Source: Branchipolynoe longqiensis
Lineage: Eukaryota > Annelida > Polychaeta > Phyllodocida > Polynoidae
Assembly (NCBI GenBank): GCA_030323885.1
Contig: CM059187.1
Span: 88,703,726 to 88,767,725 of the forward strand
DNA: 64,000 nucleotides
Direction: 5' to 3'
The notes under the pieces are model-generated. The model was not told the DNA's origin and ran no database searches. It worked only from the letters and a program-made list of their open reading frames with translations. Position numbers and translations under genes: made by a program. Every line of letters begins with the position of its first letter. Position 1 is the stretch's first letter. Positions 1 through 10,226 of the stretch are shown here, piece by piece.

Positions 1-521
1 GTAGTATGCAAATTTGGGCACAAATTGAACGTGGATGCAGCGTAGTGGACGAGAGCGTAATGTCGGTAAAGCGTAGTGATACCGTCATTCAACGAGAGAG
101 AACAAGGTCACTATGCTCACGGAACATTATGAACATTATTCCATCGCCAGAAGAACGTTATGTGACGTTACCTACGTCATGAGACGTTGAATGTATGTTG
201 AATGCACGTTCTCCTGACGTTCCCATTACACCACGTGGGCATTTGCACTCGGTTTAATGTGGGTCAACGTAGTGGAACGTAGTGGAACGTAGTGAGCAGC
301 GTTGGAAAAACATCCGTTTAACGTCATTGACGTTCACTGAACGTGAACAGAACGTACGGCAAATGTAAACCCTTACGTTCGAGCTACGTCGACGTAACTC
401 GACGTCAGTCTAACGTCATTATGACGTCATCATAACATAATCCAACGTACATCAACGTAATGACGAAAAATCGCCACGTTAGGCTCACGTTCGCTTGTTA
501 CGTCATAGTGTGACAGGGGTA
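1..521. mobile_element. H1: Harbinger-like MITE, right part (left end outside window)
   Basis: The right end reads TAGTGTGACAGGGGTA and is followed by TTA, the presumed target duplication. The interior is built almost wholly from AACGT/ACGTTA-type motifs on both strands. The same family is complete at 33731-34479, where TAA flanks both ends. The TWA target duplication and GGCCCTGTCACA-type termini fit non-autonomous PIF/Harbinger elements. No coding sequence is present. Confidence 0.7.
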
Positions 522-524
522 TTA

Positions 525-767
525 GACGGCTCACTCCCTATCTCTCCCATGGTAATGTAAATTTCGTAGTGCCACCTTGTGGTGGGTTTGATCAGCCCAG
601 CTGCTGGTTGGTGCTTGACATGTAAACACATACAATTATATTATACATGAGATAGGTAAATATGAATACACATCAATATGAAATTGCTATGAACAAATAC
701 ACATCATCAGCATCGCCATCATCACACATCTTTCACATTCATATATATATTTATACATATAATATAG
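525..767. other. Spacer with short microsatellites, no gene
   Basis: This stretch holds a CAT-rich run (about 705-730) and a short TA-rich run (about 740-765) just before the LINE begins. The string GTGGTGGGTTTGATCA near 580 recurs just beyond the LINE's 3' end near 2753, so the LINE may have inserted into, or next to, an older repeat. No gene is seen. Confidence 0.5.
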
Positions 768-2636
768 CACCTGTTTAACCAAGAAAATTGGGAAAAATAC
801 ACTATCGCTAGGAATGCCGCAAATGACATTGTCAGTGGACACAAAGAGACTTTTGAGGACAAAATTGTCCAAGACATTAAAATTAACCCGAAAAATTTCT
901 GGAGTTATGCTTCACTTAAATCAAAAAATGGCAATGGCATACCAGCTCTAGCCAATAGTGATGACGAACTAATCGTAGACGATGAAGGCAAAGCTGAACT
1001 ACTCAATGAGTTCTTCGTCAGTGTGTTTACCAATGAAAATACGAATAATATCCCACCCTCTCCAGATTCAGGAGTCACAGAATTCATCAGTGACGTTGAC
1101 ATAACAGACGATAAAGTTGACAAATTAATTGAAAAACTAAATGTCTCCAAGGCACCTGGGCCAGATGGGATCCATGCAAAAATCATCAAAGAGTGTTCTG
1201 AGCAAATTGGACCTATTTTGACATCTCTATTCCGTAAAAGCCTATTTGAACGGAAAATACCCAAACAATGGAAAGATGCTGAGGTAAAACCCCTGCATAA
1301 AAAGGGACCAAAATGCCTGGCATCAAATTACAGACCTGTGAGTTTAACCTCCCTATGCTGTAAAATGCTAGAAAGAATAATCCGAGACTGTGTCGTAGAA
1401 CACTTGGAAAAACTAGGATTGATATCTCCAGACCAACACGGATTCACTGGAGGAAAATCTTGTCTGTCACAACTACTAGAAGTGATGGAAATTTGGACTG
1501 ACTGGCTGGATCATGGCCTGGCATGGGACACCGTCTATCTGGACTTCTCCAAAGCCTTTGATAGTGTGCCCCACAAAAGACTATTAAACAAAGTCAAAGC
1601 TCTGGGAATATCCGGATCAATTTCTGAATGGATACAGGACTTCCTGTCTGAGAGAAAGCAAAGGGTAGTTGTAGGTAATAAAAAATCTTCCTTTAAGAAT
1701 GTCACCTCAGGAATACCTCAGGGAAGTGTGCTGGGACCAATATTATTTATAATATTTATAAATGACCTGCCAGGCAGTGTCTCATCAAACCTAAAAATAT
1801 TTGCGGATGACACAAAGGTCTTTCGAGCAATAAAAGACGTAAGAGATAAAAATCTCTTGCAAGAGGATATTCTGAAACTCTCACAATGGTCTGAGAAATG
1901 GCAATTGCCCTTCAATGAAAAGAAGTGCAAAATTATTCATTACGGGAAAAATAATCCTCATTATGCCTATATTATGCAGAACACTGTCCTGCAACAAGAT
2001 AGCTATGAAAAGGACTTGGGTGTAACCTTCGACTCCCAACTCTCCTTTCAGAAACACATGAGGACTATCATCTCAAATGCTAACCAGAGAGTAGGAATAA
2101 TTAAAAGAACCTTCCATCGCCTCAACAAGAACAATTTTCTCATTCTATTTAAGTCTCTTGTTAGGCCAATTTTGGAATACTGTCCACAAATTTGGAGCCC
2201 AATTTTTCGGAAAGATATTCTGGAGATCGAAAAGGTTCAGAGACGTGCAACGAAACTAGTTGCAGTTATAAAGGACTTACCCTATGAACAAAGGCTCAGG
2301 AAATTGAAACTTCCTACCCTTTCCTACAGAAGGAAAAGAAGTGACATAATTGAAGTATTTAAAATTATGAAAGGTTTTGATAAAATAGATATGAACCAAT
2401 TTTTCACCTTGAATAAAAGAGAAGGCAGCCGGGGCCATACTCTCAAACTAGTAAAACCCAGAGCCGTTTCAAAATTAAGGCAACACAGTTTCTCAAACAG
2501 GATCATAAATATATGGAATAGTCTCCCACAAAATGTTATAGATGCCGGCTCAATAAATTCATTCAAGAACCGATTAGAAAAAGCATGGGCTGATGATACA
2601 GGGAAATTTGACCACTTATTCACCACATGCTACTAA
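768..2636 (+). CDS. CR1-clade LINE reverse transcriptase, 5'-truncated
   Basis: This is the ORF2 of a non-LTR retrotransposon, whose reverse transcriptase copies element RNA into the chromosome by target-primed reverse transcription. The frame is open from 768 (stop at 765) to 2636. LINE-like residues start near 783 (ENWEKY), so the ATG at 1033 and the GTG at 1023 are internal codons rather than true starts. The upstream endonuclease is missing. Seen in order: SKAPGPDGI (about 1143), NYRPVSLTS (about 1326), QHGFTGGKSCL (about 1434), palm motif YLDFSKAFDS (about 1533), GIPQGSVLGP (about 1710), catalytic FADD (1800-1811), and the DLGV motif with the CR1-type thumb and C-terminal NRLEKAW. The RT is uninterrupted and keeps its catalytic aspartates, so the insertion looks fairly young. 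The CR1 assignment rests on motif resemblance. Confidence 0.92.
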   Translation, partial: HLFNQENWEKYTIARNAANDIVSGHKETFEDKIVQDIKINPKNFWSYASLKSKNGNGIPALANSDDELIVDDEGKAELLNEFFVSVFTNENTNNIPPSPDSGVTEFISDVDITDDKVDKLIEKLNVSKAPGPDGIHAKIIKECSEQIGPILTSLFRKSLFERKIPKQWKDAEVKPLHKKGPKCLASNYRPVSLTSLCCKMLERIIRDCVVEHLEKLGLISPDQHGFTGGKSCLSQLLEVMEIWTDWLDHGLAWDTVYLDFSKAFDSVPHKRLLNKVKALGISGSISEWIQDFLSERKQRVVVGNKKSSFKNVTSGIPQGSVLGPILFIIFINDLPGSVSSNLKIFADDTKVFRAIKDVRDKNLLQEDILKLSQWSEKWQLPFNEKKCKIIHYGKNNPHYAYIMQNTVLQQDSYEKDLGVTFDSQLSFQKHMRTIISNANQRVGIIKRTFHRLNKNNFLILFKSLVRPILEYCPQIWSPIFRKDILEIEKVQRRATKLVAVIKDLPYEQRLRKLKLPTLSYRRKRSDIIEVFKIMKGFDKIDMNQFFTLNKREGSRGHTLKLVKPRAVSKLRQHSFSNRIINIWNSLPQNVIDAGSINSFKNRLEKAWADDTGKFDHLFTTCY

Positions 2637-2730
2637 TTTATTCCTTGTGTTGCTAATTACTTGCACTCAAGCAAAAATGAGAGACAAATAAGTGTTCACA
2701 CTTCCTGTCTACCAATCACTATATCACTAT
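2637..2730 (+). repeat. CR1 LINE 3' UTR with terminal octamer repeats
   Basis: About 90 bp follow the stop and finish with two ATCACTAT units near 2715-2730. A second copy of this UTR on the minus strand at 39264-39413 ends with three TTCACTAT units. CR1 elements are known to end in short 8-bp repeats instead of poly(A), so this marks the LINE 3' terminus. Confidence 0.75.
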
Positions 2731-2769
2731 AAGAGAACAGCCAGCTGCACCAAGTGGTGGGTTTGATCA

Positions 2770-2900
2770 TTTTGATTACACAGTACAGGCTGAGTGAGCC
2801 TCTTAGTATTATAGGGTCTTTGACTAGGCTCAAATTGGCAAGAAGTGTCGGTTCGAATCTTGCTCTATGCGCAATATTTCCCATTTTCATCACGACAATA
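2770..2900 (+). mobile_element. SINE-3, degenerate copy
   Basis: The segment matches SINE-3 at 46580-46690. It keeps a B-box-like GGTTCGAATCTTGCTCTA followed by GCGCAATATTTCCCATTTTCATCAC. The A-box half is poorly conserved. Confidence 0.6.
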
Positions 2901-2994
2901 TTATCAATTCGGGTCTACAAAAGTACCAGGCTAGACCAATACTTTAAAAGTTGAATGGAGAGGGCGAAGTGGCCCCCAGCTTGGTTTGGCTGCA

Positions 2995-3062
2995 TTATCT
3001 CCTAGTTCATCAACTCTACGCCAATATAGATAAACACTATGTTGGAAGCAGGCCCTACACAG
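2995..3062 (+). repeat. F repeat, short fragment
   Basis: It contains CAACTCTACGCCAATATAGATAAACAC, split here as CAACTCTACGCC and AATATAGATAAACAC. Related pieces recur at 8133-8290, 42740-42780 and 61335-61383. F is a MITE-like family seen in full near 30184 and 32262. Confidence 0.5.
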
Positions 3063-3070
3063 CTGGTTTA

Positions 3071-3395
3071 AGGCCATGTCACACAACTAACCGGATTGTG
3101 GGAACGGACAGAAACTGAGCAAAGTCCGTTTTGTGTCTGTACAAGTTTTGAACATGCACAACACTAGGAATGGATGCCACTGGACTGACATCTACGGTTC
3201 TTGTCCGGTTTGAGTCCGTTTAGTCCACGTACCGTCCGTTGGCTATCTGTTCATGTCCGTTTCATGTCCATTCATCCAGCGGCCTTTGACCCGATATCGC
3301 AACATTTTGACACATTTTAATACATTTTGATACTTATGACGCCCGGACTAGACAATTTTGTCCGTTGCTCAATCCGGCGAGGTGTGACAGCCGCT
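3071..3395. mobile_element. H8: Harbinger-like MITE with GTCCG-rich interior
   Basis: The left end is AGGCCATGTCACAC and the right end is GTGTGACAGCCGCT, imperfect inverted repeats. TTA flanks both ends (3068-3070 and 3396-3398). The interior repeats GTCCGTT/ACGGAC on both strands. It is 325 bp with no ORF. Confidence 0.75.
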
Positions 3396-3398
3396 TTA

Positions 3399-3694
3399 CA
3401 TTTGATCCATAGCAAAATTTTAACATAGTCGCCATGCACCCCAATGGAGGGTGACTCATTTATCTACGAGAGTCCCTGCAAATATTACAATGGTCTGCAG
3501 CGTCTAGGGCGCCAGAACCACTGAGAACCACTGCTGAATGGTTCCAACGTTACGCAGCATGTTGTGATGTTTGGGTAACGGATGGACAAAATGAACAGGC
3601 CTCTACAAATAATCCAGAAATTACAACGAATCGCAGGTTTTCAACAACAAAAAGTCGCGCAGCTTTCATTGTTGAATATATTGGATGGTCGTAG
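3399..3694. other. No recognisable feature
   Basis: I see no gene, RNA or repeat here apart from a short local duplication of AACCACTG near 3520. Confidence 0.4.
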
Positions 3695-3762
3695 CACACA
3701 ACGGACAGACCAGCACAACGGACAGGCCGGCACAACGGACAGACCAGCATAACGGACAGCGT
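3695..3762. repeat. 17-bp tandem repeat, about four units
   Basis: The unit is ACAACGGACAGACCAGC with small changes. The ACGGAC core resembles the interior of H7 and H8, which may be the source. Confidence 0.7.
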
Positions 3763-3837
3763 TGTCGTGAGGGAAATCGCTCTCTGTCTATGACTATGCT
3801 AAGTATTATCAGAATGATAACGCTTAGCTATAAAATG

Positions 3838-4168
3838 GATGGTTGTTGGAGTTTTACATCCTGGCAACATCTAAGGTCATATCAGGATGGATACCGACTT
3901 GTGACAGTGCACACTCATGGCGACTTTATAGTGCTGCACCACTGGGAGACCAGGCAACCAGCACCATAACCTGATATTCCACTCAGTCACATTATCCTGA
4001 CACTGAGCCAACCAGTCCTTGCCCTATACTAATAATGCTGAGCGCCTGGCTAGGACGTGACAAGCATAAACGTTTAAGTCATTGGTTTGACTCGACCGGG
4101 GTTCGAATGGGTTCGAATCCCACGATCTAACAAAACGGGAGACGGATGTTCAATTCATTTTGCCCGTA
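3838..4168 (-). mobile_element. SINE-1 copy
   Basis: The plus strand shows the SINE tail first (GTTGTTGGAGTTTTACATCC), then the body, then the tRNA-like head near 4090-4168 with a degraded B box (GGTTCGAATCCCACG). The family is non-coding, transcribed by RNA polymerase III, and moved by LINE enzymes. Confidence 0.85.
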
Positions 4169-4307
4169 GTTATGAGATTGCAAGTTGAAAGATTCATCGA
4201 ACCGAACGTATGGAAGTTTGACCTATTTATGTCTGCAATGATGTCTTTGTTAACCACAGAGTTTCGGTACTTTGACGATATTGGAAACGATTCCACCTCC
4301 TAGTCAT

Positions 4308-4487
4308 AGTTTTGGCGTGCTTGCCAAAATTTATTGTGTATGGTTGCACTTCAAATATCTCAAAGGTTAGCCATTTAAAATAAAAGTGACTTCAAAGTAA
4401 AGTTAGGTAGACTATATTATTATTAATCAACCTGATATATTTATCTCAGAAAATGACAGAAACTCAAACCTATCGGACTATGCAACT
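4308..4487 (-). mobile_element. K MITE, half copy in inverted orientation
   Basis: This half-length K copy runs up to the TTAA at 4488-4491 and is the mirror image of the K copy that starts at 4492. It ends at the GCCAAAA core of the family. Together the two form a long palindrome. Confidence 0.8.
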
Positions 4488-4491
4488 TTAA

Positions 4492-5791
4492 AGTTGCATA
4501 GTCCGATGGTTTTGCGTTTTGGTAATTTTTCTGAGATACATATATTAAATTGATCGTTATAATCTACCTTATTTTAGGTTAAAGTAACTTTGATTTTAAA
4601 TGGATAAGTTTTGAGATATTTGAAATTCAAACATGCAAACTTAGTTTTGGCAAGCACGCCAAATCTCTTACACCATAGTGTCATATTACTGAATGCCCGG
4701 CCACGTTTGGGACACCAGATAATATTACAAAACTCTCCCCGTTATAATCTCTTATCTGTCAGCTCATTTAACCAATACTAAGGAAGAATGAAGACAAGTC
4801 ACACAGATAAACAGTGGGGAAGTTATGCTTTATTAACACCAACTCCTGTCCACCTACCAGTGACCTAGCATCCACACCCCTTGCCTTCTAGCCACACAGT
4901 ATCTCATTACTACTTTAGCCTGTATAGAAAGCAGTGTCCACATCACATGGGACAGGAGTCCTATGGCTGTGTTCACACTCAATTGGAATAGATGGATTTT
5001 GCCAGCATCAGACAGAGTGTCTGGGGTTCCTGCTCCAGAGTAGGTGTGTCTCACTCCAGAGCCAGGAGTAGAGTGATCTCTCTCCAGTGTGTCTGAAGCA
5101 GAGTCTAGAAATATGATCTTGGTTTTGAGGCTAGTGTGGTCAGAGGGCCAATGGGATGCAGGTGACTGGGCAGTCCACAGCCAGCCAATCAGGCACCTCC
5201 ACAGTCAGGGTGGGTGGCACCCTCCCCCAGTAGGGGTGGCTGTCACTCAACCCAGCTGCAGGTGGTGCGCTGTGTTTATATGCAAATTAGGCTGGTGTGC
5301 ACACCCAGTGGTCATGTAGGGACAGGTCGTTGCAACAGTTACAATAGATCTCTGTTAAAATGGTATTTTCTGCAATGGCACTCTTTATGGATGCATAGAG
5401 AAACATTTCAACAATCATGTACTGCCTCTTTTATAGGAACATCTCTTCATTAATCTCAGGCATCATTTAAGAACATATATTTCACACAGCTCATATCATG
5501 TCATAATGGGAGTGGGATATTATTATTACTTTCAGTTTATATAACATCGTCCTCACTCCGTCGCCGAAGACTAATAATGCTCTTTGCCAATATACAATTC
5601 TTAACCGAAAATCCGTATATTTTTACAATAGGCTTCTACAGTAACCGGTTCTAACAAATTGTCTCAGTGTTCCCTTCTTTGTGGCAATAAATACCTAATA
5701 TGTGCATCAATATCTAAGTTAGATATCCAGAGTCAAATCTATATAATTATTTAGGTTTTGAAAACTCGATGCTTCATCGGACTATGCAGCT
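4492..5791 (+). mobile_element. K MITE interrupted by a solo LTR
   Basis: The K sequence runs from AGTTGCATAGTCCGATG at 4492 to ACACCATAG at 4678, then resumes at ATAGGCTTCTAC (5628) and ends at GGACTATGCAGCT (5791), followed by TTAA. The interruption is the LTR at 4679-5627. Without it the element would be about 350 bp, like its relatives at 12434, 29539 and 38193. Confidence 0.85.
4679..5627 (-). mobile_element. Solo LTR of an LTR retrotransposon
   Basis: The plus strand begins TGTCATATT and ends TTTTTACA, giving the TGT...ACA termini usual for LTRs. ATAG is duplicated exactly on both sides (4675-4678 and 5628-5631). Relatives lie at 12976-13959 and 62734-63696 in the opposite orientation. 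No gag-pol region is attached, so recombination between two LTRs is the likely history. Confidence 0.78.
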
Positions 5792-5799
5792 TTAAGTCA

Positions 5800-5990
5800 C
5801 ACGGACAAATAAATGTTCAGTAGTACTTGTTAGCAGCGACCCCTGTTGTCAGCGAACCTATGCCATGAGCGGACACTTTTTAAATGCATAATCTGTCTCT
5901 GTTCTGTTGGATTGTCCTTCCAATGACATGATACCTGGCATGTCAGGACAACATTGCTTTGGATGCTGAGTTGTCAGTTGAAGACAGGTA
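5800..5990 (+). repeat. R repeat, copy 1
   Basis: Its pattern (CAGCGACCC, CAGCGAAC, GCCATG, GACAACATTG, GGAT) is shared with 36000-36185. The two copies are diverged and non-coding. I do not recognise the family. Confidence 0.55.
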
Positions 5991-6069
5991 TTACTGTACA
6001 TTGGTAATATTTGCTACATTGTATCAATTAATATTGTAGACCATAGATGCACCTTTGCATCTACCTTGT

Positions 6070-6830
6070 TTCTGCGACCACTGGAGGAGAAGCAGAAGAA
6101 GAATGAGAAGAATGAGAAGAATGAGAAGAATGAGAAGGAGGCAGAAAAGAAGGCGGAGGTGGCGGAGGGAGACGGTGAGGAGAAGAAATTGTGGAGGGGA
6201 GGGGGAGAAGCAGAAGAGAATAGGATGGAGAAGGGGACGGAGAAGAATATGAAGGCTGATAGAAAAGAAGAGGATACCGACGAGAAAGAAAAGGATAATA
6301 CGAATGTGGGTAGACAAGGGAATAGGAGAAGGGAGAGAATATGATGGAGGGGAGGGAGATGACGGAGAAGAGAAGAAGAATGAGGAAAGCATGGAGGAGG
6401 AAGAAGGAGAGGAGGGAGATGAAGGGGAAGAGAAGAAGAATGAGAAAATCGTGGAGGAGGAGGAGGGAGATGAAGGAGAAGAGAAGGAGAATGAGGAAAG
6501 CATGGAGGAGGAAGAAGAAGAGGAGGGAGATGAAGGAGAAGAGAAGAAGAATGAGAAAATCGTGGAGGAGGAGGGAGATGAAGGAGAAGAGAAGGAGAAT
6601 GAGGAAAGGGTGGAGGAGGAGAGAGATGAAGGAGAAGAGAAGAAGAATGAGGAAAGGGTGGAGGAGGATGGAGATGAAGGAGAAGAGAAGAAGAATGAGG
6701 AAAGCATGCAGGAGGAGGGAGATAATGAGGGGACAGAAATGGGGGGTACTGGAGAGAGAGAAGGGGAGAGAAGAAGAAGTAGAAGTGGAAAGAAGAAAAG
6801 AAGAAGAAGAAGAAGAAGAAGGACACCCCA
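6070..6830 (+). repeat. GA-rich purine array (long and irregular)
   Basis: Nearly all bases on the plus strand are A or G. The internal period is irregular, about 36-60 bp, around GATGAAGGAGAAGAGAAGAA. All frames are open on both strands, so the long Glu-rich and Pro/Ser/Leu-rich ORFs here are by-products of composition and not genes. Confidence 0.9.
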
Positions 6831-7004
6831 AAAGCTCCTAAAACTAGTCTACTCATACTCCCCTCTTCCATATACACAAATCGATACACGCCCCTTTGTA
6901 GGAATATATCCATTACTATCAAATTTAGAAAGTAGCATGCCTGTCCAGTGTGAAGGCTGGTTGCAAGTAGTCCAGGCTGAGGAAAGTGGTCGAATGACAC
7001 TTAA

Positions 7005-7579
7005 GCCGTGTTTACACGGGCAATTGTGAAGCGAATTAGGCAAATCGATTTATATGAAGCGATGTAGTGGGGCGTTTACACGGACCGAGTTTGAAAGTGT
7101 GTCGGCGCCGGGAACTAGCAGCCTTAGTGGTGAGCCTGTAACCGGCGAGCACTGCTATTTGTTTAGTTTACATTCGTCGATTCACAATATGAATAACGAC
7201 GCCGATGTAGCTGCTACGTTAATATCGCTTGGAATTTAGGGTTAATTTAATTAAATTTCATTATTTGAGTATGTAATTCTGTTAAATATGATCGCATTCA
7301 ATAGAGTTCGGCCTAATCAGTCCCTAACACTGCCAGGTACCAGTGTATAATTACAGCTGAACCTGTAGCCGGCGAGCACCGCTATTTTACACTATCGCCG
7401 CCCGGGAACAAGCTGTATCGCTTCATCTATACTACCTCACAAGGTGGTTTACATCTACCGATTTATATGAAGCGATTCAGCCCTAAAACGCCCCAGTGTC
7501 GCATTTACATGGCAAATGTAAATCGATCTAGGCAAGTGGTTTCATATGAAGCGTTTTAACTCGCCCGTGTAAACACGGC
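7005..7579. mobile_element. TTAA-flanked MITE with perfect inverted ends
   Basis: The left end GCCGTGTTTACACGGGC and the right end GCCCGTGTAAACACGGC are exact inverse copies, each flanked by TTAA (7001-7004 and 7580-7583). The interior repeats ATATGAAGCGAT on both sides and carries two copies of CCGGCGAGCAC (near 7143 and 7370). The TTAA target suggests a piggyBac- or Kolobok-type source. No transposase is present. Confidence 0.78.
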
Positions 7580-7798
7580 TTAAGTCGTGCATGTCATTGT
7601 ACATTGTGTTCAGTGCGAAGAGGCTTAGCCGAGACCTCAACCACATTGTCATACATGCATAATCAATGTGACTGCGACTGCACCAAACCGTATAGCATGG
7701 TCTTGCACTACATAGTTTCTAAGCATGTGACAGTGCGACTGTAGTTAACTGAGTGGGGCCCAACAAGGAACTTAGGCATGAGTGAACACAAAGTTGGA

Positions 7799-8132
7799 TT
7801 CTTGTTGGAGTTTTACATCCTGGCAACATCTAAGGTCCTATCAGGAGAGGTACCGATTTGTGACAGTGTGCATTCATGGCAACTTTATAGTGCTACCCCA
7901 CTTGGAAATTAGGCCACCAGCATCATGACCCGATATCCCACTCAGTCACATTATCCTGACACTGAGCTAACCAGTGCTTGCCCTAGTATATTATATCAAC
8001 GCAGAGTGCCAGGCTAGGAAGGGACAAGTATCAATTTGATATGTCATTGGTTTGACTCGACCGGGAACCGAACTCCCGATCTCCCGCACGCGAGGCCCAC
8101 GCTCTATCGATTCAGCCACCTCGTCCGGTGTG
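7799..8132 (-). mobile_element. SINE-1 copy with intact tRNA-like head
   Basis: Read on the minus strand, the head keeps an A-box region (GGTGGCTGAATCGATAGAGC) and a B box (AGTTCGGTTCC) near 8060-8132, followed by the full SINE-1 body and tail. Confidence 0.88.
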
Positions 8133-8290
8133 AACAAAAAGTGTAGTCATTGGGTGGATACAAATTCGCCTGAATTCGAACAAACCCTTCTGAAGTGGGT
8201 ATTAAGTTTGGAGATAGTGGTTCCAATGTGCAGTGTTTATCTATATTAGTGTAAAGTCGAGAAACGAGTAGAGAATGCAACAACAACGTG
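8133..8290. repeat. F repeat fragment
   Basis: The segment resembles F copies by its AAACCCTTCTGAAGTGGG and GTGTTTATCTATATTAGTG strings and ends near GAGAATGCAA, a string present inside full F copies. Confidence 0.4.
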
Positions 8291-8291
8291 G

Positions 8292-8600
8292 AGTTCTCTG
8301 TGGCCGAGTGGTTAGAGTGTCTGACTTTTTTCTAGGTCAGACTCCTAATCTGAGGGTCGGCGGTTCGATTCCCCGTGCTCCCAGCTCTGCCAATTTGGAT
8401 TTCCACTGCTGTGTATAACTTACAGCGTCATCAAAGGCCGGTTGCTCTCATACCATGTCTATATGGTGTGGGAGGTTAAAAATCCCTTGGGTCGGTAAAA
8501 GGGTAGGCTCAGGCTTTCCATCGACCAACAGTGGAATGAGGAAGACCAGTCGTCTATGACTGAAATTTCCCCTGCTTAAACAATTAATGGACCAACAACA
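8292..8600 (+). mobile_element. SINE-2, near full-length copy
   Basis: A Leu/Ser-tRNA-like head carries an A box (TGGCCGAGTGGTTAGAGTG, about 8301) and a B box (GGTTCGATTCC, about 8361). A unique body follows (CCAATTTGGATTTCCAC, GGTTAAAAATCCCTTGGGT), then an A-rich tail. The anticodon arm is not foldable as a normal tRNA and the body continues past the tRNA end, so this is a SINE and not a tRNA gene. Confidence 0.87.
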
Positions 8601-8904
8601 AAAAAGCAAAAAAAAGCACAACATGGCGCCCACAGAAAGCCGTCAATTTGACTTTTAATGTCTATTATTCTACATGATTTGATCAATTATTCACTCGGAG
8701 AGTAGCGATAAAGAAGCACTTGACCTATAAACTTAGCACTTTAGATTGCAAATTCATGTGGTGATGTCCATAACCCCACTTCCTGACACTTTTTCTAATG
8801 AGTTAAGCTTTTCAGCAGATCTGCCCTGGCGACAGAGCTGTGGGAGTGGGATGACGTTGGAAGTGAACACGTACCGAAAGATTGAAACTGCTTGGTATAC
8901 TATA
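8601..8904. other. No recognisable feature
   Basis: Plain non-coding sequence; no gene, RNA or repeat is recognised. Confidence 0.4.
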
Positions 8905-9082
8905 CAGTAAAACCTCTCTAACCGACCACCTCCACATATCGACCACTCCCCTATATCGATCGCTTTGTTTGGGTCCCAACAATACCATTGTAAGGATATT
9001 CTAACTCCCTAAACCGACCACCTCCCTAAATGGACCACTTAAATTTGGTCCCATGGTCGGTCGATTTAGAGAGGTTTTACTG
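8905..9082. mobile_element. P1 pogo-like MITE, complete
   Basis: The ends CAGTAAAACCTCTCTAA and TTAGAGAGGTTTTACTG are inverted repeats flanked by TA. The interior (GGTCCCAACAATACCATTGT) is shared with copies at 14734, 24481, 38723, 48962 and 63888. The size (178 bp), TA target and CAGT ends fit a pogo/Tigger-type Tc1-mariner MITE. Confidence 0.82.
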
Positions 9083-9309
9083 TATAGTATACACTTATCT
9101 AGACTAGCTATGAAGCCAGACATAGCTACTAGTTCCATTTTCTTTTGAATATTTATATTTTCCTCGAGTATATATTTGGGCAAAATTCGAGCGCCTTTCG
9201 GAGCATTTCTTTGGTAAATGATCAAGCCCTGACTGCCCCCACCTCCCGAAGACATCCTCAAATCCTAGGCCTTTTCAAGAGCGTAGAAACCATGCCCTGT
9301 TGGTTTGTT

Positions 9310-9545
9310 TTGTTGGAATTAATACTAACTTGTCTCTACCTAGCCTAGGGCTTGGCATTACTAGGATAGGGCAAGAACTAGTCAGTGTCAGGATATTGTA
9401 ATTGAGGGGGAAATCAGGTATGTAGACCTATATAGGTCTATCAGCACTATAAAGTCGCGCCTTGAGTGCGCACTGTCATTAGTCGGTACCCATCCTGATG
9501 TGACCTTAGATGTTGCCAGGATGCAAAACCCCAACAAACATATAT
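9310..9545 (+). mobile_element. SINE-1, degraded, head missing
   Basis: The body and tail are recognisable (GGCATTACTAGGATAGGGCA and ACCTTAGATGTTGCCAGGAT). A local change replaces the middle with a GTAGACCTATATAGGTCTAT palindrome near 9421. Confidence 0.75.
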
Positions 9546-9892
9546 TAGTCAGGCAACTGTATGGTTCAAACAAAAACCGCATTGTATTTATAGAGGGTAT
9601 TCCCGTGACGTCATTAACCGGATGCGCGACCATTGTGGCGATATCACCATTGACAATGCATTGAGTTTGCCGGTACGCGCAGTGCAAAACGTCTATATTA
9701 TTCAAAATTAATAGAAATACAGAAGAAAAACCGTATAAATTTAATATAATCTGTTCGGTGAATATGTTTTCTATATGTGTTCCAAGCGGCTTGGTTCTAG
9801 GTGATGTAATTTTAGAGATATTTGACATTTTCTGGATGAAGATTGCTCAATGCCATTGACAATGCATTGAGTTTGTTGGGTTTGTTATTGTG

Positions 9893-10226
9893 GTAGGTAT
9901 GCAGGTATTGCAGGTATAGCAATATCTCAGGGGGTTTAACGCCCCTGCCCTGCAGAGTTGTAAACCACTGCCTTGTGGTACAGGTTCTTGACAGAACTGA
10001 AGGCTAAGGGAGCAAACCCTAAACAGAAAACCATGTCACTGTGGCAGCATTAAGGGCGGTTGATGTATGGAACTCCAAACATCTCCCGAACAGCCACTGC
10101 AGTGACAAATAGTTTTGCACCTGTGTTGACATGTTCTGCCGGTGTGAAACCTCTATTTGCTCCCCGAGAGAGTGCTGCTGGTAACTTGCAAAAGCCAGCA
10201 GCACTTCAACATTTTTGCAGGCAGCT
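9893..10226 (+). repeat. 5' part of an internally deleted LINE
   Basis: This 330-bp block is about 90% like 22590-22890. In both places it is joined directly to the 3' end of a LINE. The likely reading is the 5' leader of the LINE, since the two copies share start and tail but differ in the middle. I see no complete endonuclease. Confidence 0.55.

Noticed and set aside
6014..7029. Glu-rich ORF and Ser/Pro/Leu-rich opposite ORFs
   Set aside because: Purine-only array; frames are open by composition.
8292..8385. tRNA-Leu or tRNA-Ser gene
   Set aside because: A and B boxes are present, but the anticodon arm does not fold properly and a SINE body follows, as in three other copies.
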